Shown here: positions 7,049-16,837 of the stretch, one piece after another | Layout: every line of letters begins with the position of its first letter | Numbering within the stretch: position 1 is the stretch's first letter | DNA from: Faecalicatena_A orotica | GTDB lineage: Bacteria; Bacillota; Clostridia; Lachnospirales; Lachnospiraceae | Length of the DNA: 64,000 bases | Direction: 5' to 3' (one strand) | NCBI RefSeq assembly: GCF_040545875.1 | Contig: NZ_JBEPMR010000020.1 | Program-made: the position numbers and the translations under genes | The notes under the pieces: model-generated | Seen by the model: the letters and a program-made list of their open reading frames with translations, nothing else | Database searches by the model: none | Told to the model about the DNA's origin: nothing

Positions 7049-9355
7049 TTAACCTGCCGTTCGTTCAATATCCATCACGCCGTCTAACTGGCGCAGTTTT
7101 TCAATTACTTTGTTCAGCTCATCCCGTCCGTGCACGATGAATCCCATGTCCAGTGTGGCTGTGCCTTTCTTACTGGTACGGATATTCATGGACTTCACGT
7201 CTAATTTCGCCTCTGTAAAGATCTTAGAAATGTCCATCAGAAGTCCCTGCCTGTCATGGGCATACATCTTCAGCTCGGCCAGATACTGCCCGCCGCTCTC
7301 CGCCTCTGCAGTCTCTTCCCATTCGGCATCGATCAGGCGTTCTCTTTCCTTCTCTGACAGATGGAGCATATTCACACAGTCCGTCCTATGGATCGACATT
7401 CCGCGCCCGCGGGTGACAAATCCAACAATCTCGTCTCCCGGAACCGGATTACAGCATTTCGAAAAACGTACCGCCATATCATCGATTCCTTTTACAACAA
7501 TACCACTCTTGGACTTGGCAATGTGGACTTTCTGATTATTCGCTTCTGAAATCTTCTCCAGAATCGTCTCATCCGTGATCGTCTTCTTGTGTTCCTTCTC
7601 GTACTCTTCTACAAGGCGGTTCACAACCTGGCCTTCCTTCAGCCCGCCGTGCCCCAGCGCAGCCAGAACGGCATCCCAGTCTCTGAAACCGTACTTCTTC
7701 TGCACAATCTGCTGGTACTTCGGCTTCATGATATTCGTCAGACTAATCGTCTTCGCCTTACAGTAGGCATTAATCAACTCCTTGCCGCGCACGATATTGT
7801 CTTCTTTAAATTCTTTTTTAAACCACTGGTTGATCTTATTCTTTGCCTGTGTGCTCTTAACGATATTCAGCCAGTCCCGGCTCGGGCCCTTGGAATTCTG
7901 GGAAGTCAGAATCTCTATCCTGTCACCATTCTGGATCTTATAGTCTATATTCACCAGCTTTCCGTTTACTCTGGCGCCGACCATCTTATTACCTACCGCA
8001 CTGTGGATCGCATATGCAAAATCAACCGGCGTCGAACCATTCGGCAGGTTCTTCACATCACCGTTTGGGGTAAAGCAGTATACATCCTCCGCGAACAGGT
8101 CCAAATCACCTTTGAGCAGGCTTAAAAACTCCCGGTTGTCTGACATGTCACGCTGCCACTCCAGAATTTGGCGCAGCCAGCTCAACTTCTCTTCCTCCTG
8201 GGCCTTCACACTCTTCGTGGAGTCTCCGCTTTCCTTGTATTTCCAGTGTGCCGCAATACCGTACTCAGCGGTCTTGTGCATCTCCTCGGTGCGGATCTGA
8301 ATCTCGAACGGCTGTCCTGACGGCCCCATCAGTGTCGTGTGGAGGGACTGGTACATATTCGCCTTTGGCATGGCAATATAATCTTTAAATCGGCCCGGTA
8401 TCGGTGTGTACATCTCATGAATTACACCGAGGGCCGCATAGCAGTCCTTCACCGAATCAACAATGATGCGGACTGCAAACAGGTCATATACCTGATCCAG
8501 AGTCTTATTCTGGTTCACCATCTTCTTATAGATACTGAAGAAATGCTTTACACGTCCGTATACCTTCGCGTTAATATGAGAATTCCTCATATGTGAAGAA
8601 ACTTCCGCCACGATCTGCTGTACAAAATCCTCGCGCTCAGTCTTCCTCTCATTTAAATCTTTTACCAGGTCATAATATACTTCGGGCTGATAATACTTTA
8701 ATGACAGATCGTCCAGTTCTGTCTTAATCTTGGAGATACCGAGGCGCTGCGCGATGGGCGCGTAAATGTCCATCGTCTCCCTTGCCTTTTCCTTCTGTTT
8801 GGCCTCAACCATGAATTCCAGCGTCCGCATATTGTGGAGCCGGTCAGCCAGTTTGATGATAATGACACGGATATCCTTTGCCATTGCAAGGAACATCTTC
8901 CGCAGATTCTCCGCCTGAACCTCCAGTTTATCCTGGGAATAGGACAACTGTCCCAATTTTGTGACACCATCCACGAGAAGTGCAACCTCATCTCCGAATT
9001 CTTTCGCCACGTCTTCGAGAGTCATCTCCGTATCTTCTACTGCATCGTGCAGCATGCCTGCCACGATCGTCTCCTTATCCATCTCAAGGTCCGCCAGAAT
9101 AATCCCGACCCACAGAGGATGGATAATATAAGGTTCGCCAGACTTGCGCACCTGACCGTTATGTGCCTGATTTCCGACCCTGTATGCTTTCTCAATCATT
9201 GTAATATCCGCAGACGGATGATATTTCCTGACTCTGGCAATCAAGGCCTGATATAATTGTTCAGGGTCTTGATAATCTTCGGGCGCTTTTACGGCATGCC
9301 CGTCTACGATCTCCAGATTCATATTCAGCAATTCATATTCCGGAGTCCCCGCCAT
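7049..9355 (-). CDS. rel: bifunctional (p)ppGpp synthetase/hydrolase
   Basis: Full-length Rel/SpoT homologue, 768 residues. Order: HD hydrolase domain (GMLHDAVEDTE near residue 100 and KLADRLHNMRT near 167), synthetase domain (YKKMVNQ, then GRFKDYIAMPKANMYQSLHT), TGS domain (VYCFTPNGDVKNLPNGSTPV near 430), a conserved-Cys/zinc-finger region with CCNPVPGDEI, and a C-terminal ACT domain. RFKD is the RXKD motif associated with bifunctional enzymes, and the HD motif is intact, so it should both make and degrade the alarmone. GGGGG precedes ATG 9355. It is upstream of the MBL gene and downstream of recJ. Confidence 0.96.
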   Translation of the reverse strand: MAGTPEYELLNMNLEIVDGHAVKAPEDYQDPEQLYQALIARVRKYHPSADITMIEKAYRVGNQAHNGQVRKSGEPYIIHPLWVGIILADLEMDKETIVAGMLHDAVEDTEMTLEDVAKEFGDEVALLVDGVTKLGQLSYSQDKLEVQAENLRKMFLAMAKDIRVIIIKLADRLHNMRTLEFMVEAKQKEKARETMDIYAPIAQRLGISKIKTELDDLSLKYYQPEVYYDLVKDLNERKTEREDFVQQIVAEVSSHMRNSHINAKVYGRVKHFFSIYKKMVNQNKTLDQVYDLFAVRIIVDSVKDCYAALGVIHEMYTPIPGRFKDYIAMPKANMYQSLHTTLMGPSGQPFEIQIRTEEMHKTAEYGIAAHWKYKESGDSTKSVKAQEEEKLSWLRQILEWQRDMSDNREFLSLLKGDLDLFAEDVYCFTPNGDVKNLPNGSTPVDFAYAIHSAVGNKMVGARVNGKLVNIDYKIQNGDRIEILTSQNSKGPSRDWLNIVKSTQAKNKINQWFKKEFKEDNIVRGKELINAYCKAKTISLTNIMKPKYQQIVQKKYGFRDWDAVLAALGHGGLKEGQVVNRLVEEYEKEHKKTITDETILEKISEANNQKVHIAKSKSGIVVKGIDDMAVRFSKCCNPVPGDEIVGFVTRGRGMSIHRTDCVNMLHLSEKERERLIDAEWEETAEAESGGQYLAELKMYAHDRQGLLMDISKIFTEAKLDVKSMNIRTSKKGTATLDMGFIVHGRDELNKVIEKLRQLDGVMDIERTAG

Positions 9356-9442
9356 ATCAATTCCCCCTTTCTTCCATCGTAAGTTTCATATTCCTAAGTA
9401 TACCATCATTTTTATTTTTTTCAAACTATTTCAAACAGAAAA

Positions 9443-9458
9443 TGGCGCAAAAACGCCA
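9443..9458 (-). terminator. short terminator-like hairpin after recJ
   Basis: On the minus strand TGGCG-TTTTTG-CGCCA followed by TTTTC, 11 nt past the recJ stop. Short stem; it may only reduce read-through into rel. Confidence 0.45.
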
Positions 9459-9468
9459 AAAAATGACC

Positions 9469-11181
9469 TTACTGGTAGTTGGTCACCGTAATCTGAAGCG
9501 TACGGTTTCCCATATATTCGTTTATTGACGGATAAAAGGTAAACGACATCTCCGGTTTCCCCCGCATATACTCCATACATGCGGCAGCATCACCGAAATA
9601 AACTGCCTCCATCTGATTGCCCCGCTGATCCTGTACCCTGAACTTTAGAACATTCTGATTCTTGCCGATAATTTTCGGGCTGATTACTTTCAGATTTTTT
9701 TCTGCGAACACGGGTTTCGTATTTCCCTTGCCGAACGGTTCTAAAAGTTCCAGTTCGGAAACAAGTTCTTCCGTCACATAAGGAAGCGGAAGCTGCATGT
9801 CTATAGAAACCTTCGGCAACATGTCCTCCTCAGACAGGTCCGCAAGCTCATTAATCACCTCCCGGAACCGCCCTACATTCTCCTCTTTGAGGGAAAGCCC
9901 CGCCGCCAGCTTATGTCCGCCGAACTTAGTAAACAGGGCTCGGCATTTGCACATTTCCTCAAACATATTATAGGCCTCGATGGAACGTCCCGAGCCCTTC
10001 ACACCTTCCTCACCTGCCGTCAGAACAAAGGTCGGCCTGTAATACCTCTCTTTAATTCTTCCCGCTATAATCCCGGCTATACTCTCATGGCAGTCCGGAA
10101 GATAGATAACGAGAACCTTATCCTCACCCATAGAAGTATTTTCGATCTGCTCCACAGCTTCTTCGACACCCTTTTCGGTCATCTCCTTGCGGCTGTCATT
10201 CAGGGCTTTTAAGTCTTCCGCCAGCATGACCGCTTCACGGCGGTTCGGCGCATTTAAAAGCTCAAGTGCCCGTTTTGCAGTGTCCAGACGGCCGCTTGCG
10301 TTGATGCACGGCCCGATTACAAAACCAATATGGTAAGCTGACAGACGGTCCACGGGCACACCCGTACATTCCATCAGTGCTTTCAGGCCGTGATTATTCG
10401 TTCGTTTCAGCATTTCCAGACCCTGCTTTACAAAAATCCGGTTCTCACCGACAAGGTCCATCACGTCACCGACGGTCGCAATTGCCACATTTTGCATCAG
10501 GTAATCCACATCGTCCACATCGCGCTGCATCACCTCGTATAATGCCTCCACCAGCTTGTAGGCAACTGCCGCCCCGCACAGTCCCTTAAACGGATAGTCA
10601 CAGTCTGCACGGTGCGGGTCAATGACCGCATCTGCCTGTGGAAGAAGGTACTCCCGCCCGCTTCCGGCATCCAGATAAGGCACTTCATGATGATCCGTCA
10701 CGATGATTGTGAGCCCCTGCTTCTTCCCATAGGCAATCTCCTCCGATGCAGCGATCCCGTTATCACAAGTAATAATGGTATCGATCCCCTCATCCAGTGC
10801 CCGGTCGATCAGCATACGGTTCAGCCCATAACCATCCTTAATCCGGTCCGGAATATCCGTATCCACATCTCCGCCAAGCTTCGCGATCCCCTCCTGAAGT
10901 ACATATGTCGCGTTGACACCGTCTATATCATAATCGCCAATTACGCGGATTGGCGCTCCCTCACGAATTTTCTCCGCCAAAATCTCTACTGCTTTATCCA
11001 TATCCTTCATAAGCATGCCATCAAATAAGTCTGCGATCGTGCCATTCAGATAAAAATCAATCTCCTGATCCGACGTCATATCCCGGTTCCTGATCAGCCT
11101 TGCAAGAATCGGAGATATCCGGTACTTTTCGGCAATCTGGTTAAAATCTGCTTTTTTCATAGAAACAAACCATTTTTCCAC
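9469..11181 (-). CDS. recJ: single-stranded-DNA-specific exonuclease RecJ
   Basis: 570-residue DHH-superfamily nuclease. Motifs: VIGDYDIDGVNATYVL (motif I), ITCDNGIAA (II), VTDHHEVP (DHH, III), GLCGAAVAYKL (IV) and a DHHA1-type domain with GRIKERYYRPTFVLTA, SGRSIEAYNM and KFGGHKLAAGLSL; then the OB fold. It degrades ssDNA 5' to 3' in recombination and repair. The start is GTG 11181 with AAGGAGG 7-8 nt upstream. Length is typical of short clostridial RecJ proteins. It lies between secDF and rel on the minus strand. Confidence 0.95.
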   Translation of the reverse strand: MEKWFVSMKKADFNQIAEKYRISPILARLIRNRDMTSDQEIDFYLNGTIADLFDGMLMKDMDKAVEILAEKIREGAPIRVIGDYDIDGVNATYVLQEGIAKLGGDVDTDIPDRIKDGYGLNRMLIDRALDEGIDTIITCDNGIAASEEIAYGKKQGLTIIVTDHHEVPYLDAGSGREYLLPQADAVIDPHRADCDYPFKGLCGAAVAYKLVEALYEVMQRDVDDVDYLMQNVAIATVGDVMDLVGENRIFVKQGLEMLKRTNNHGLKALMECTGVPVDRLSAYHIGFVIGPCINASGRLDTAKRALELLNAPNRREAVMLAEDLKALNDSRKEMTEKGVEEAVEQIENTSMGEDKVLVIYLPDCHESIAGIIAGRIKERYYRPTFVLTAGEEGVKGSGRSIEAYNMFEEMCKCRALFTKFGGHKLAAGLSLKEENVGRFREVINELADLSEEDMLPKVSIDMQLPLPYVTEELVSELELLEPFGKGNTKPVFAEKNLKVISPKIIGKNQNVLKFRVQDQRGNQMEAVYFGDAAACMEYMRGKPEMSFTFYPSINEYMGNRTLQITVTNYQ

Positions 11182-11245
11182 CCTTTATCCTCCTTGTGTA
11201 TAAAATTTTATCAGAAATACCTGTGGGGTAATCTAATTCTGCAAA

Positions 11246-11276
11246 GGGGGCACCGCCAATTCACGGCGGTGCCCCC
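11246..11276 (-). terminator. hairpin after secDF
   Basis: A perfect 12-bp GC-rich stem, GGGGGCACCGCC/GGCGGTGCCCCC, with loop AATTCAC, 17 nt past the secDF stop. The following minus-strand T-run is short (TTTGC), so termination may be partial. Confidence 0.7.
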
Positions 11277-11292
11277 TCCTGCATATACGTTC

Positions 11293-13530
11293 TTACTTCT
11301 TTTCCTGTTTCAGTCCCTTGCCTTTCATCACATACCAGAGTGCGCCTGTGATACATACGGATGAATATGCCCCGCAGATTATACCTACCATCAGCGGCAG
11401 TGCAAATTCTTTAATCGAACTTACACCCATAACATATAATACTGCAACCATCACGAACGTTGTCAGTGAGGTATAAATACTACGTGTCAATGTACGTGTA
11501 ATACATCTGTTCACGAGATCTGAGAGTTCCTCGCCGCGTTTCTTTGTCTTCATCTCCTCACGGATACGGTCAAAGATAACGATCGTGGCATTGATGGAGT
11601 AACCTACGATTGTCAGCATACATGCGATAAATGTATTACCTACTGATACCCTTGCAACAACGTAGAATGCAAGTACGACCAGAACATCGTGCAGCAGCGC
11701 CAGCACGGCACTCGTTGCAAAGCGGATGTCCTTAAACCTGAACCAGATATAGAGCAGCATACAAATTGTTGCAATCAGAACTGCTACGATGGCATCCTGT
11801 CTCATCTCCGAACTTACAGTTGAACTGATATTCTCTGTTGTAATCTCGTCCTCATTTACATTGAACTCATCTGTCATCGCCTTATTAAATGCTTCACGTC
11901 TGTCAAGTTCAAGTGTCTTTGTCTTGAAGATTACCTGATTGGTTCCTTCTACTTTCTGAACCTGCACATTATTGTCCCCTGTTGCATCTTCAATCAGAGG
12001 CACGATATTCTTGTCGATCTCCTCCAGACTGTAATCTTTATCAAAGGTCACGTTGGTTGAGGTACCGCCCTTAAACTCAAGGCTGTAATTTAATGCACCC
12101 TTGCCCTGGCTGCTGTTAATTCCCATAAATACAAATCCAGCCAGAACAATTACAATTGATATTGCAAAGAATATTTTTTTCTTACTTAGGAAGTCTATTG
12201 GCTTACGTTCCGGTTTTACACGGCCATAAACCTTTGTATTGCGGATTCCCACTGCATAGAAGGAATACACAATCAGACGTGTAATCACCAGTGCGGTAAA
12301 CATGGAAACCACAATACCAAGTGCCAGAGTCTGTGCGAATCCTTTTACACTTCCACTTCCCTTCAGCCACAGCACGGCCGCTGCAATCAGGGTTGTAATA
12401 TTTCCGTCCAGAATCGCCGACATCGCCTTATGGAAACCTGCATTCAGCGCAGCCCTTACGTTCTTGCCGGCCGACAGTTCCTCACGGACTCTGGCGAAAA
12501 TGATAACGTTCGCATCCACCGCCATACCGATACCAAGGATAATACCTGCGATACCCGGAAGTGTCAGTGTAATATCAAATGCATTCAGCAGGACAAGAAT
12601 CAGCCCCGTATAAATAAGCAGTGCAATACTTGCCGCAAATCCCGGAAGCAGGTATACAAAACACATGAAAATAAACACAATTGCAAGTCCGATCGCGCCG
12701 GCCTTTAAACTGGTGCTGATCGCTTCCTGCCCCAGCTGTGCACCAACAACATTGGAACGCAGCTCCTCGAGTTCCAGACTCAGTCCACCGATACGGATCG
12801 TGGATGCCAGCTGTTCTGCCGCTTCAAAATCCATACTTCCTGAGATCTGGGCCTGCCCGTCAAGGATTTCATTCTCCACATTCGGCACACTGACGAGTTC
12901 TCCATCATAGTAAATTGCAATCGTCTCTTTGCCTGCCGCTTCTTTTGTTGCAGCCGCAAACTTCTCAGTTCCTTCTTTTGTAAAGGAAAGCTCGACGATA
13001 TTCTTTTTGTTATTCATTGAATCCTGCGTTGTTGCTGCAGATGCATTCTTAACATCTGTACCGGTGAGAACGATGGAACCATCCTCCTTTAGCTCATCGA
13101 TCGTCTTGTTAAGCTTATATTCCCCAGCAGATACCTGTGAATAGTTAGCGTTGCCGTCACTGTCCTTTTCTCTGATAAAATACAGTGAGCCCGGCTGTCC
13201 TAATTCGTCCAGAATCTTGTTGGCATCCTTAACACCTGGAATCTCAATGCTGATACGGTCATCGCCCTCCTGATATACGGTAGCCTCTGTACTGTAACCT
13301 TCCACACGTCTCTGCAGCTTATAAATGGTATCATCCATATCTGCCTGGGACGGTGTGTCCCCTTTGACCTGATATGTAATACTTACGCCGCCTTCCAGAT
13401 CAAGACCGAGCTTGATATTCTTTGCGGCACCTGAACCTGTTTTCCCGAATCCGACCACTGTTGTAAATCCCAACAGGGCAATCAGCAGGGCAGTCAGAAT
13501 CAGGCTGATAATGCCTTTACTTTTCTTCAT
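11293..13530 (-). CDS. secDF: fused protein translocase subunit SecDF
   Basis: 745-residue membrane protein joining SecD (about 1-440) and SecF (about 450-745). SecD shows an N-terminal membrane helix, the LGLDLEGGVSITYQV motif, a periplasmic-side loop domain, and the transmembrane block with GIAGIILGIGMAVDANVIIF. SecF shows SLEFKGGTSTNVTF and VGYSINATIVIFDRIRE, the proton-channel Asp/Arg region. It uses the proton-motive force to help complete Sec-dependent secretion. Fused SecDF is common in Firmicutes. The start overlaps the end of scfB by 14 nt, so the two are translationally coupled. Confidence 0.96.
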   Translation of the reverse strand: MKKSKGIISLILTALLIALLGFTTVVGFGKTGSGAAKNIKLGLDLEGGVSITYQVKGDTPSQADMDDTIYKLQRRVEGYSTEATVYQEGDDRISIEIPGVKDANKILDELGQPGSLYFIREKDSDGNANYSQVSAGEYKLNKTIDELKEDGSIVLTGTDVKNASAATTQDSMNNKKNIVELSFTKEGTEKFAAATKEAAGKETIAIYYDGELVSVPNVENEILDGQAQISGSMDFEAAEQLASTIRIGGLSLELEELRSNVVGAQLGQEAISTSLKAGAIGLAIVFIFMCFVYLLPGFAASIALLIYTGLILVLLNAFDITLTLPGIAGIILGIGMAVDANVIIFARVREELSAGKNVRAALNAGFHKAMSAILDGNITTLIAAAVLWLKGSGSVKGFAQTLALGIVVSMFTALVITRLIVYSFYAVGIRNTKVYGRVKPERKPIDFLSKKKIFFAISIVIVLAGFVFMGINSSQGKGALNYSLEFKGGTSTNVTFDKDYSLEEIDKNIVPLIEDATGDNNVQVQKVEGTNQVIFKTKTLELDRREAFNKAMTDEFNVNEDEITTENISSTVSSEMRQDAIVAVLIATICMLLYIWFRFKDIRFATSAVLALLHDVLVVLAFYVVARVSVGNTFIACMLTIVGYSINATIVIFDRIREEMKTKKRGEELSDLVNRCITRTLTRSIYTSLTTFVMVAVLYVMGVSSIKEFALPLMVGIICGAYSSVCITGALWYVMKGKGLKQEKK

Positions 13531-14959
13531 GAGTCACATTCCTTTCTTCATCTGCCAATGCAGCCTTTATCATAATCGCACATTCTACACGTTTACGTTC
13601 CATCTCACAGCTCACATCATACGTATCATGAATCGTATTGTGGAATTTATAAGAGTTTGCCATACAGCCGCCGCTGCAGTAGAATCTGGCAAAACACTTC
13701 CGGCATTTTTCTTTGGAATAGACGCTGCAGCCTCTGAAATCATCCGCGATTTCCGGTTTTACGATTCCGTCATCCACATTTCCCATCAGGAACTTTTCAT
13801 CCCCGACAAACTGGTGGCACGGGTATAAATCCCCCCACGGCGTAACAGCCAGATACTCTGTCCCTGAGCCGCAGCCTGAAAGTCTCTTTGCGACACACGG
13901 ACCGCCTTCTAAATCCAGCATAAAATGGAAGAATGTAAATCCTTCCCCCCTGCGCTCTCTTTCCACCATAGTCTTTGCCAGAATATCATATTCCCGGAAA
14001 ATCTGCGGCAGGTCACTTTCCCGGATTGCATATGGGTCTGTGTCCTCTCCGACTACCGGTTCTATGGAAATCTGTTTGAACCCCAGCTCTGCAAAATGCA
14101 TGACATCATTTGAAAAGTCAAGATTCTCCCTTGTAAACGTCCCTCTTATATAGTACTTCTCCTGGTTCCGGCTCTCCGCCAGTTTCTGAAACTTCGGTAC
14201 AATCAGGTCATAACTGCCTTTTCCGTTTCTGAACGGGCGCATTCTGTCATTTACTTCCTTACGGCCGTCGAGACTGAGCACGACATTGTCCATCTCGCGG
14301 TTCACGAACTCCTGAATCTCATCATTCAACAGGACACCGTTAGTCGTCACGGTAAAACGGAAATGCTTATTGTGCAGCTTTTCCTGCTCCCGCCCATAAG
14401 CCACCAGGTCTTTCACAACCTGCCAGTTCATCAGCGGCTCCCCGCCGAAGAAGTCGACTTCGAGATTCCTCCTGTTCCCAGAATTCTCGATCAGGAAATC
14501 CAGTGCTTTCTTCCCCACCTCGTATGACATCAGGGCACGTCTCCCGTGGTATTCCCCTTCTTCCGCAAAGCAGTACTTACATGCCAGATTACAGTCATGC
14601 GCAATATGCAGACAAAGAGCCTTAACAACGGTCTTCCTCTGCTTCACTTCCCCTATATAGTCTTCATATATATCTCTTGCAAAAAGCTGTCCTGCCTCTG
14701 CAAGTTCAGCCACGGCCTCCAGCACTTCACAAAGTTCTTCTCTGGCATAGGTATCTTCCAGATTCCCGCAGAGATACTCCCGGGTCTCATCACTGCGTAA
14801 AGTTTCCGGGGTATGAAGGGGATTCATACCCTCCAGACAGCCGATCACGTCATATGCAATCTTGTCCACCACGTGCACAGAACCACTGTTCACATCGAGG
14901 ACAATGTTATATCCATTATTCTGGTACTGATGTATCACAACAGATACCCCCACTTTCAT
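13517..14959 (-). CDS. scfB: SCIFF peptide maturase, radical SAM/SPASM thioether enzyme
   Basis: 480-residue radical SAM protein. An N-terminal peptide-recognition region (about 1-90) precedes the SAM cluster motif CNLACKYCFAEEGEYHG near residue 120; the C-terminal SPASM domain has CGSGTEYLAVTPWGDLYPCH and a run of cysteines (CSVYSKEKCRKCFARFYCSGG) for auxiliary Fe-S clusters. This family makes thioether crosslinks in the SCIFF precursor, whose gene lies 97 nt upstream on the same strand. A hairpin between the two would favour more peptide than enzyme. Followed directly by secDF. The biological role of the product is unknown. Confidence 0.95.
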   Translation of the reverse strand: MKVGVSVVIHQYQNNGYNIVLDVNSGSVHVVDKIAYDVIGCLEGMNPLHTPETLRSDETREYLCGNLEDTYAREELCEVLEAVAELAEAGQLFARDIYEDYIGEVKQRKTVVKALCLHIAHDCNLACKYCFAEEGEYHGRRALMSYEVGKKALDFLIENSGNRRNLEVDFFGGEPLMNWQVVKDLVAYGREQEKLHNKHFRFTVTTNGVLLNDEIQEFVNREMDNVVLSLDGRKEVNDRMRPFRNGKGSYDLIVPKFQKLAESRNQEKYYIRGTFTRENLDFSNDVMHFAELGFKQISIEPVVGEDTDPYAIRESDLPQIFREYDILAKTMVERERRGEGFTFFHFMLDLEGGPCVAKRLSGCGSGTEYLAVTPWGDLYPCHQFVGDEKFLMGNVDDGIVKPEIADDFRGCSVYSKEKCRKCFARFYCSGGCMANSYKFHNTIHDTYDVSCEMERKRVECAIMIKAALADEERNVTHEEK

Positions 14960-15001
14960 CTTAATTCACATGCCCCGGAAAAGAATCCCGGTAACAAGCG
15001 T

Positions 15002-15027
15002 AAGGCAGCGGCCGAGGTCGCTGCCTT
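15002..15027 (-). terminator. attenuating hairpin between scfA and scfB
   Basis: A perfect 9-bp stem AAGGCAGCG/CGCTGCCTT 30 nt past the scfA stop, with no long U-run. Partial termination would give high peptide and low maturase expression. Confidence 0.6.
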
Positions 15028-15056
15028 TCATGGTTCTTTACTAAATTATATGTATC

Positions 15057-15200
15057 TTATTTCTTATGTTCGCAGGTCTGATTTCCTACTGTACAGGAAG
15101 TCTTGCATGCTGACTGGCAGGATGTCTGGCATTCACCGCAGCCGCCCTTTTTTACTGTATTGTTCAATGTCTGTGTATTCAATGTCTTGATATGCTTCAT
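15057..15200 (-). CDS. scfA: SCIFF ribosomal peptide precursor (six cysteines in forty-five)
   Basis: A 47-residue peptide read on the minus strand. It begins MKHIKTLNTQTLNN and has six cysteines at positions 21, 24, 28, 32, 36 and 43 (core GGCGECQTSCQSACKTSC). This is the near-invariant SCIFF pattern of Clostridia. It is the substrate of the radical SAM maturase encoded next to it; Cys residues are joined by thioether bonds to other residues. ATG 15200 is preceded by GGAGGAGAG. Too short for ordinary gene callers, but length, Cys spacing and context make the call firm. What the mature product does is not known. Confidence 0.96.
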   Translation of the reverse strand: MKHIKTLNTQTLNNTVKKGGCGECQTSCQSACKTSCTVGNQTCEHKK

Positions 15201-15326
15201 GGTTCTCTCCTCCTACTATTCATGCTACAGGCATGTATTTACCTCGTAACATTATAGCATACTGTTATATGTTTTTAAAGTGTTTTTTTCGTGAACATAA
15301 TCGTTGCATAATCGTATGTCTCAGGA

Positions 15327-15713
15327 TCAGGATATCATCCCCCCAAGCATTCCGCCGCCTGCACAGAGCAAAAATGTTGTCAGTACATTGGCCCCGCTGC
15401 CCTGCAGTGTCCGGTACACCCCCAGAGAAATCAAAAGCAGCAGTCCAAAATACAGGATCCCAATCGTCAGTCCCCACGCAAACTTGCGTACCTTCGCCAT
15501 CTTTCCTGCGGCAAACCCGCCGACAAAAGTAGAAATGACATAGATTGCAATAATTCCCCCTGTTACTTTTCCTTCATCCAGATTCAATTTATAAAGCAAA
15601 AGTGTCAGCAAAAGCAGCAGGATCCCTGTTACTACATAGGCGCACAAAAGGGCTTTCAGAATCCAGACAGCTTTTCCTTCCGCCCCGCGTCCTCTGTTTG
15701 TCTTTTTCTCCAT
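15327..15713 (-). CDS. TIGR04086-type small membrane protein
   Basis: 128 residues with a basic N-terminus (KKTNRGRGAEG) and four hydrophobic segments: about 18-40, 48-72, 78-100 and 105-127, with small-residue motifs GGFAAGKMAKVRK and CAGGGMLGGMIS. This matches the four-helix TIGR04086 proteins that occur beside scfA/scfB and sec genes in Clostridia. Function unknown; location suggests, without proof, a link to secretion or to the SCIFF system. It is 127 nt upstream of scfA on the same strand. Confidence 0.8.
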   Translation of the reverse strand: MEKKTNRGRGAEGKAVWILKALLCAYVVTGILLLLLTLLLYKLNLDEGKVTGGIIAIYVISTFVGGFAAGKMAKVRKFAWGLTIGILYFGLLLLISLGVYRTLQGSGANVLTTFLLCAGGGMLGGMIS

Positions 15714-16041
15714 CCCAAACCTCCTCGTCCATCATATACTAATACAGCATATGATTGTCCCGCGGGAAATATAACTTAAACGAAAAAAAACAGCAGCAGT
15801 TTAGGCGAAAGCCGATAAGGAAGTATTGAAAACAAACAGACTTAACGGCTGACAAACAAGGTTGCTATGAAAGACGAGTGAGAGGCATAACGCTTTTCAC
15901 CCGTCTTTCTTCTTGTCACGCAATAGAAGCCCATTTTTAAGGTAACGAGTATAAAACCATTACGTCCCCCGTTTCCGCATCTGCAAAACCGCATGGCGCA
16001 AGGCTTTTTTGACCTCTACGGGCAGCAAGGAAAATCCTCTG
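15714..16041. other. non-coding left end of the element relic
   Basis: No gene. From about 15780 onward the base composition and text differ from the host side, with CGAGTGAGAGG-like and GACGGGTG motifs that may be remnants of element regulatory sequence. Nothing further supported. Confidence 0.4.
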
Positions 16042-16482
16042 TTATTCTTCATCTTTCAAGCTCTCCATTTCTTTTCGTAACTGCTTGATTGCAACGCTTC
16101 TTCGATACTGAATGGTGCTGCGATTGCGCCCATACAGCTTGCCGATTTGCTCGTCTGTGCAGCACAGGAAAAAGTGCAGCAGTATCAACTCCCGTTGTGC
16201 CGCCGTCAAGCGTTTCAATGCTTCGCCTAACTGTTCATTGTCTACAATTACAGTCTTGTTGCATACGGTAAAAGCGATTGGCTTGTCTTGCATTACGAAA
16301 TATTCGTCCGTTGTTGACACGTCAAAATATTTCTCGTCACGCAGATAGTCAAGCGAGATTTTATGCTGCGCCCGCCGCTGTTTTTCCCGTACCGCGTCGA
16401 TAAGCTCATGCCGTAATACAACTCTGCAAAACACATCAAAGACAAACTCGATATGTTCTTTTTGTTCCTTTGAATACGTCAT
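16042..16482 (-). CDS. sigma-70-like regulator of a conjugative element
   Basis: 146 residues. The C-terminal half is a sigma region 4-type HTH: LTAAQRELILLHFFLCCTDE followed by QIGKLYGRNRSTIQYRRSVA. The N-terminal half resembles the short sigma-like proteins (Orf7 group) of Tn916-family elements, which lack regions 1-3. ATG 16482 is chosen as it has GGGGGTG 6 nt upstream; two ATGs further upstream have the ribosome site too close. In such elements it helps control excision and transfer genes; here those targets are gone. Upstream on the same strand is a perfect hairpin that may act as a terminator or attenuator. Confidence 0.8.
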   Translation of the reverse strand: MTYSKEQKEHIEFVFDVFCRVVLRHELIDAVREKQRRAQHKISLDYLRDEKYFDVSTTDEYFVMQDKPIAFTVCNKTVIVDNEQLGEALKRLTAAQRELILLHFFLCCTDEQIGKLYGRNRSTIQYRRSVAIKQLRKEMESLKDEE

Positions 16483-16837
16483 TTTCATCACCCCCTTTCT
16501 GTCCGGAATGAGGGATATAACAAAAACCGCCTGTACAGCGCAAAACTGTACAGGCGGCTATGCTATATGATGTAATAAGGCATATATGATGATGTGTGTG
16601 CATTTTTATGGACGGAATACTCCGTCGGCGGGTAATGGTTTTTTTTGACCGTAAATTATGCGGTAGGTTATGAAAAACAGAAAAGGACACGGCGATACCT
16701 CCTTGATACCGTCATATCCTTAAAAAGGTAACTCTAATACACCCTCCATATTTCCAATTTTGAAAAAGGAAAACGGCGGCTTTAATTGTTATCACAAATA
16801 AAATAAGCCGATAACATACAGTTGGACTAACTGCGTA
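16483..16837. other. non-coding stretch with hairpins
   Basis: Holds the hairpin at 16527-16557 and the KTR-gene terminator at 16806-16846; the open frame across 16436-16690 overlaps the hairpin and looks spurious. Confidence 0.5.
16527..16557 (-). terminator. terminator/attenuator upstream of the sigma-like gene
   Basis: A perfect 11-bp-plus stem CCGCCTGTACAG/CTGTACAGGCGG with loop CGCAAAA; the minus-strand reading continues into GGTTTTTG. It lies 45 nt before the sigma-like gene, so read-through would be needed for its expression from upstream promoters. Confidence 0.75.
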
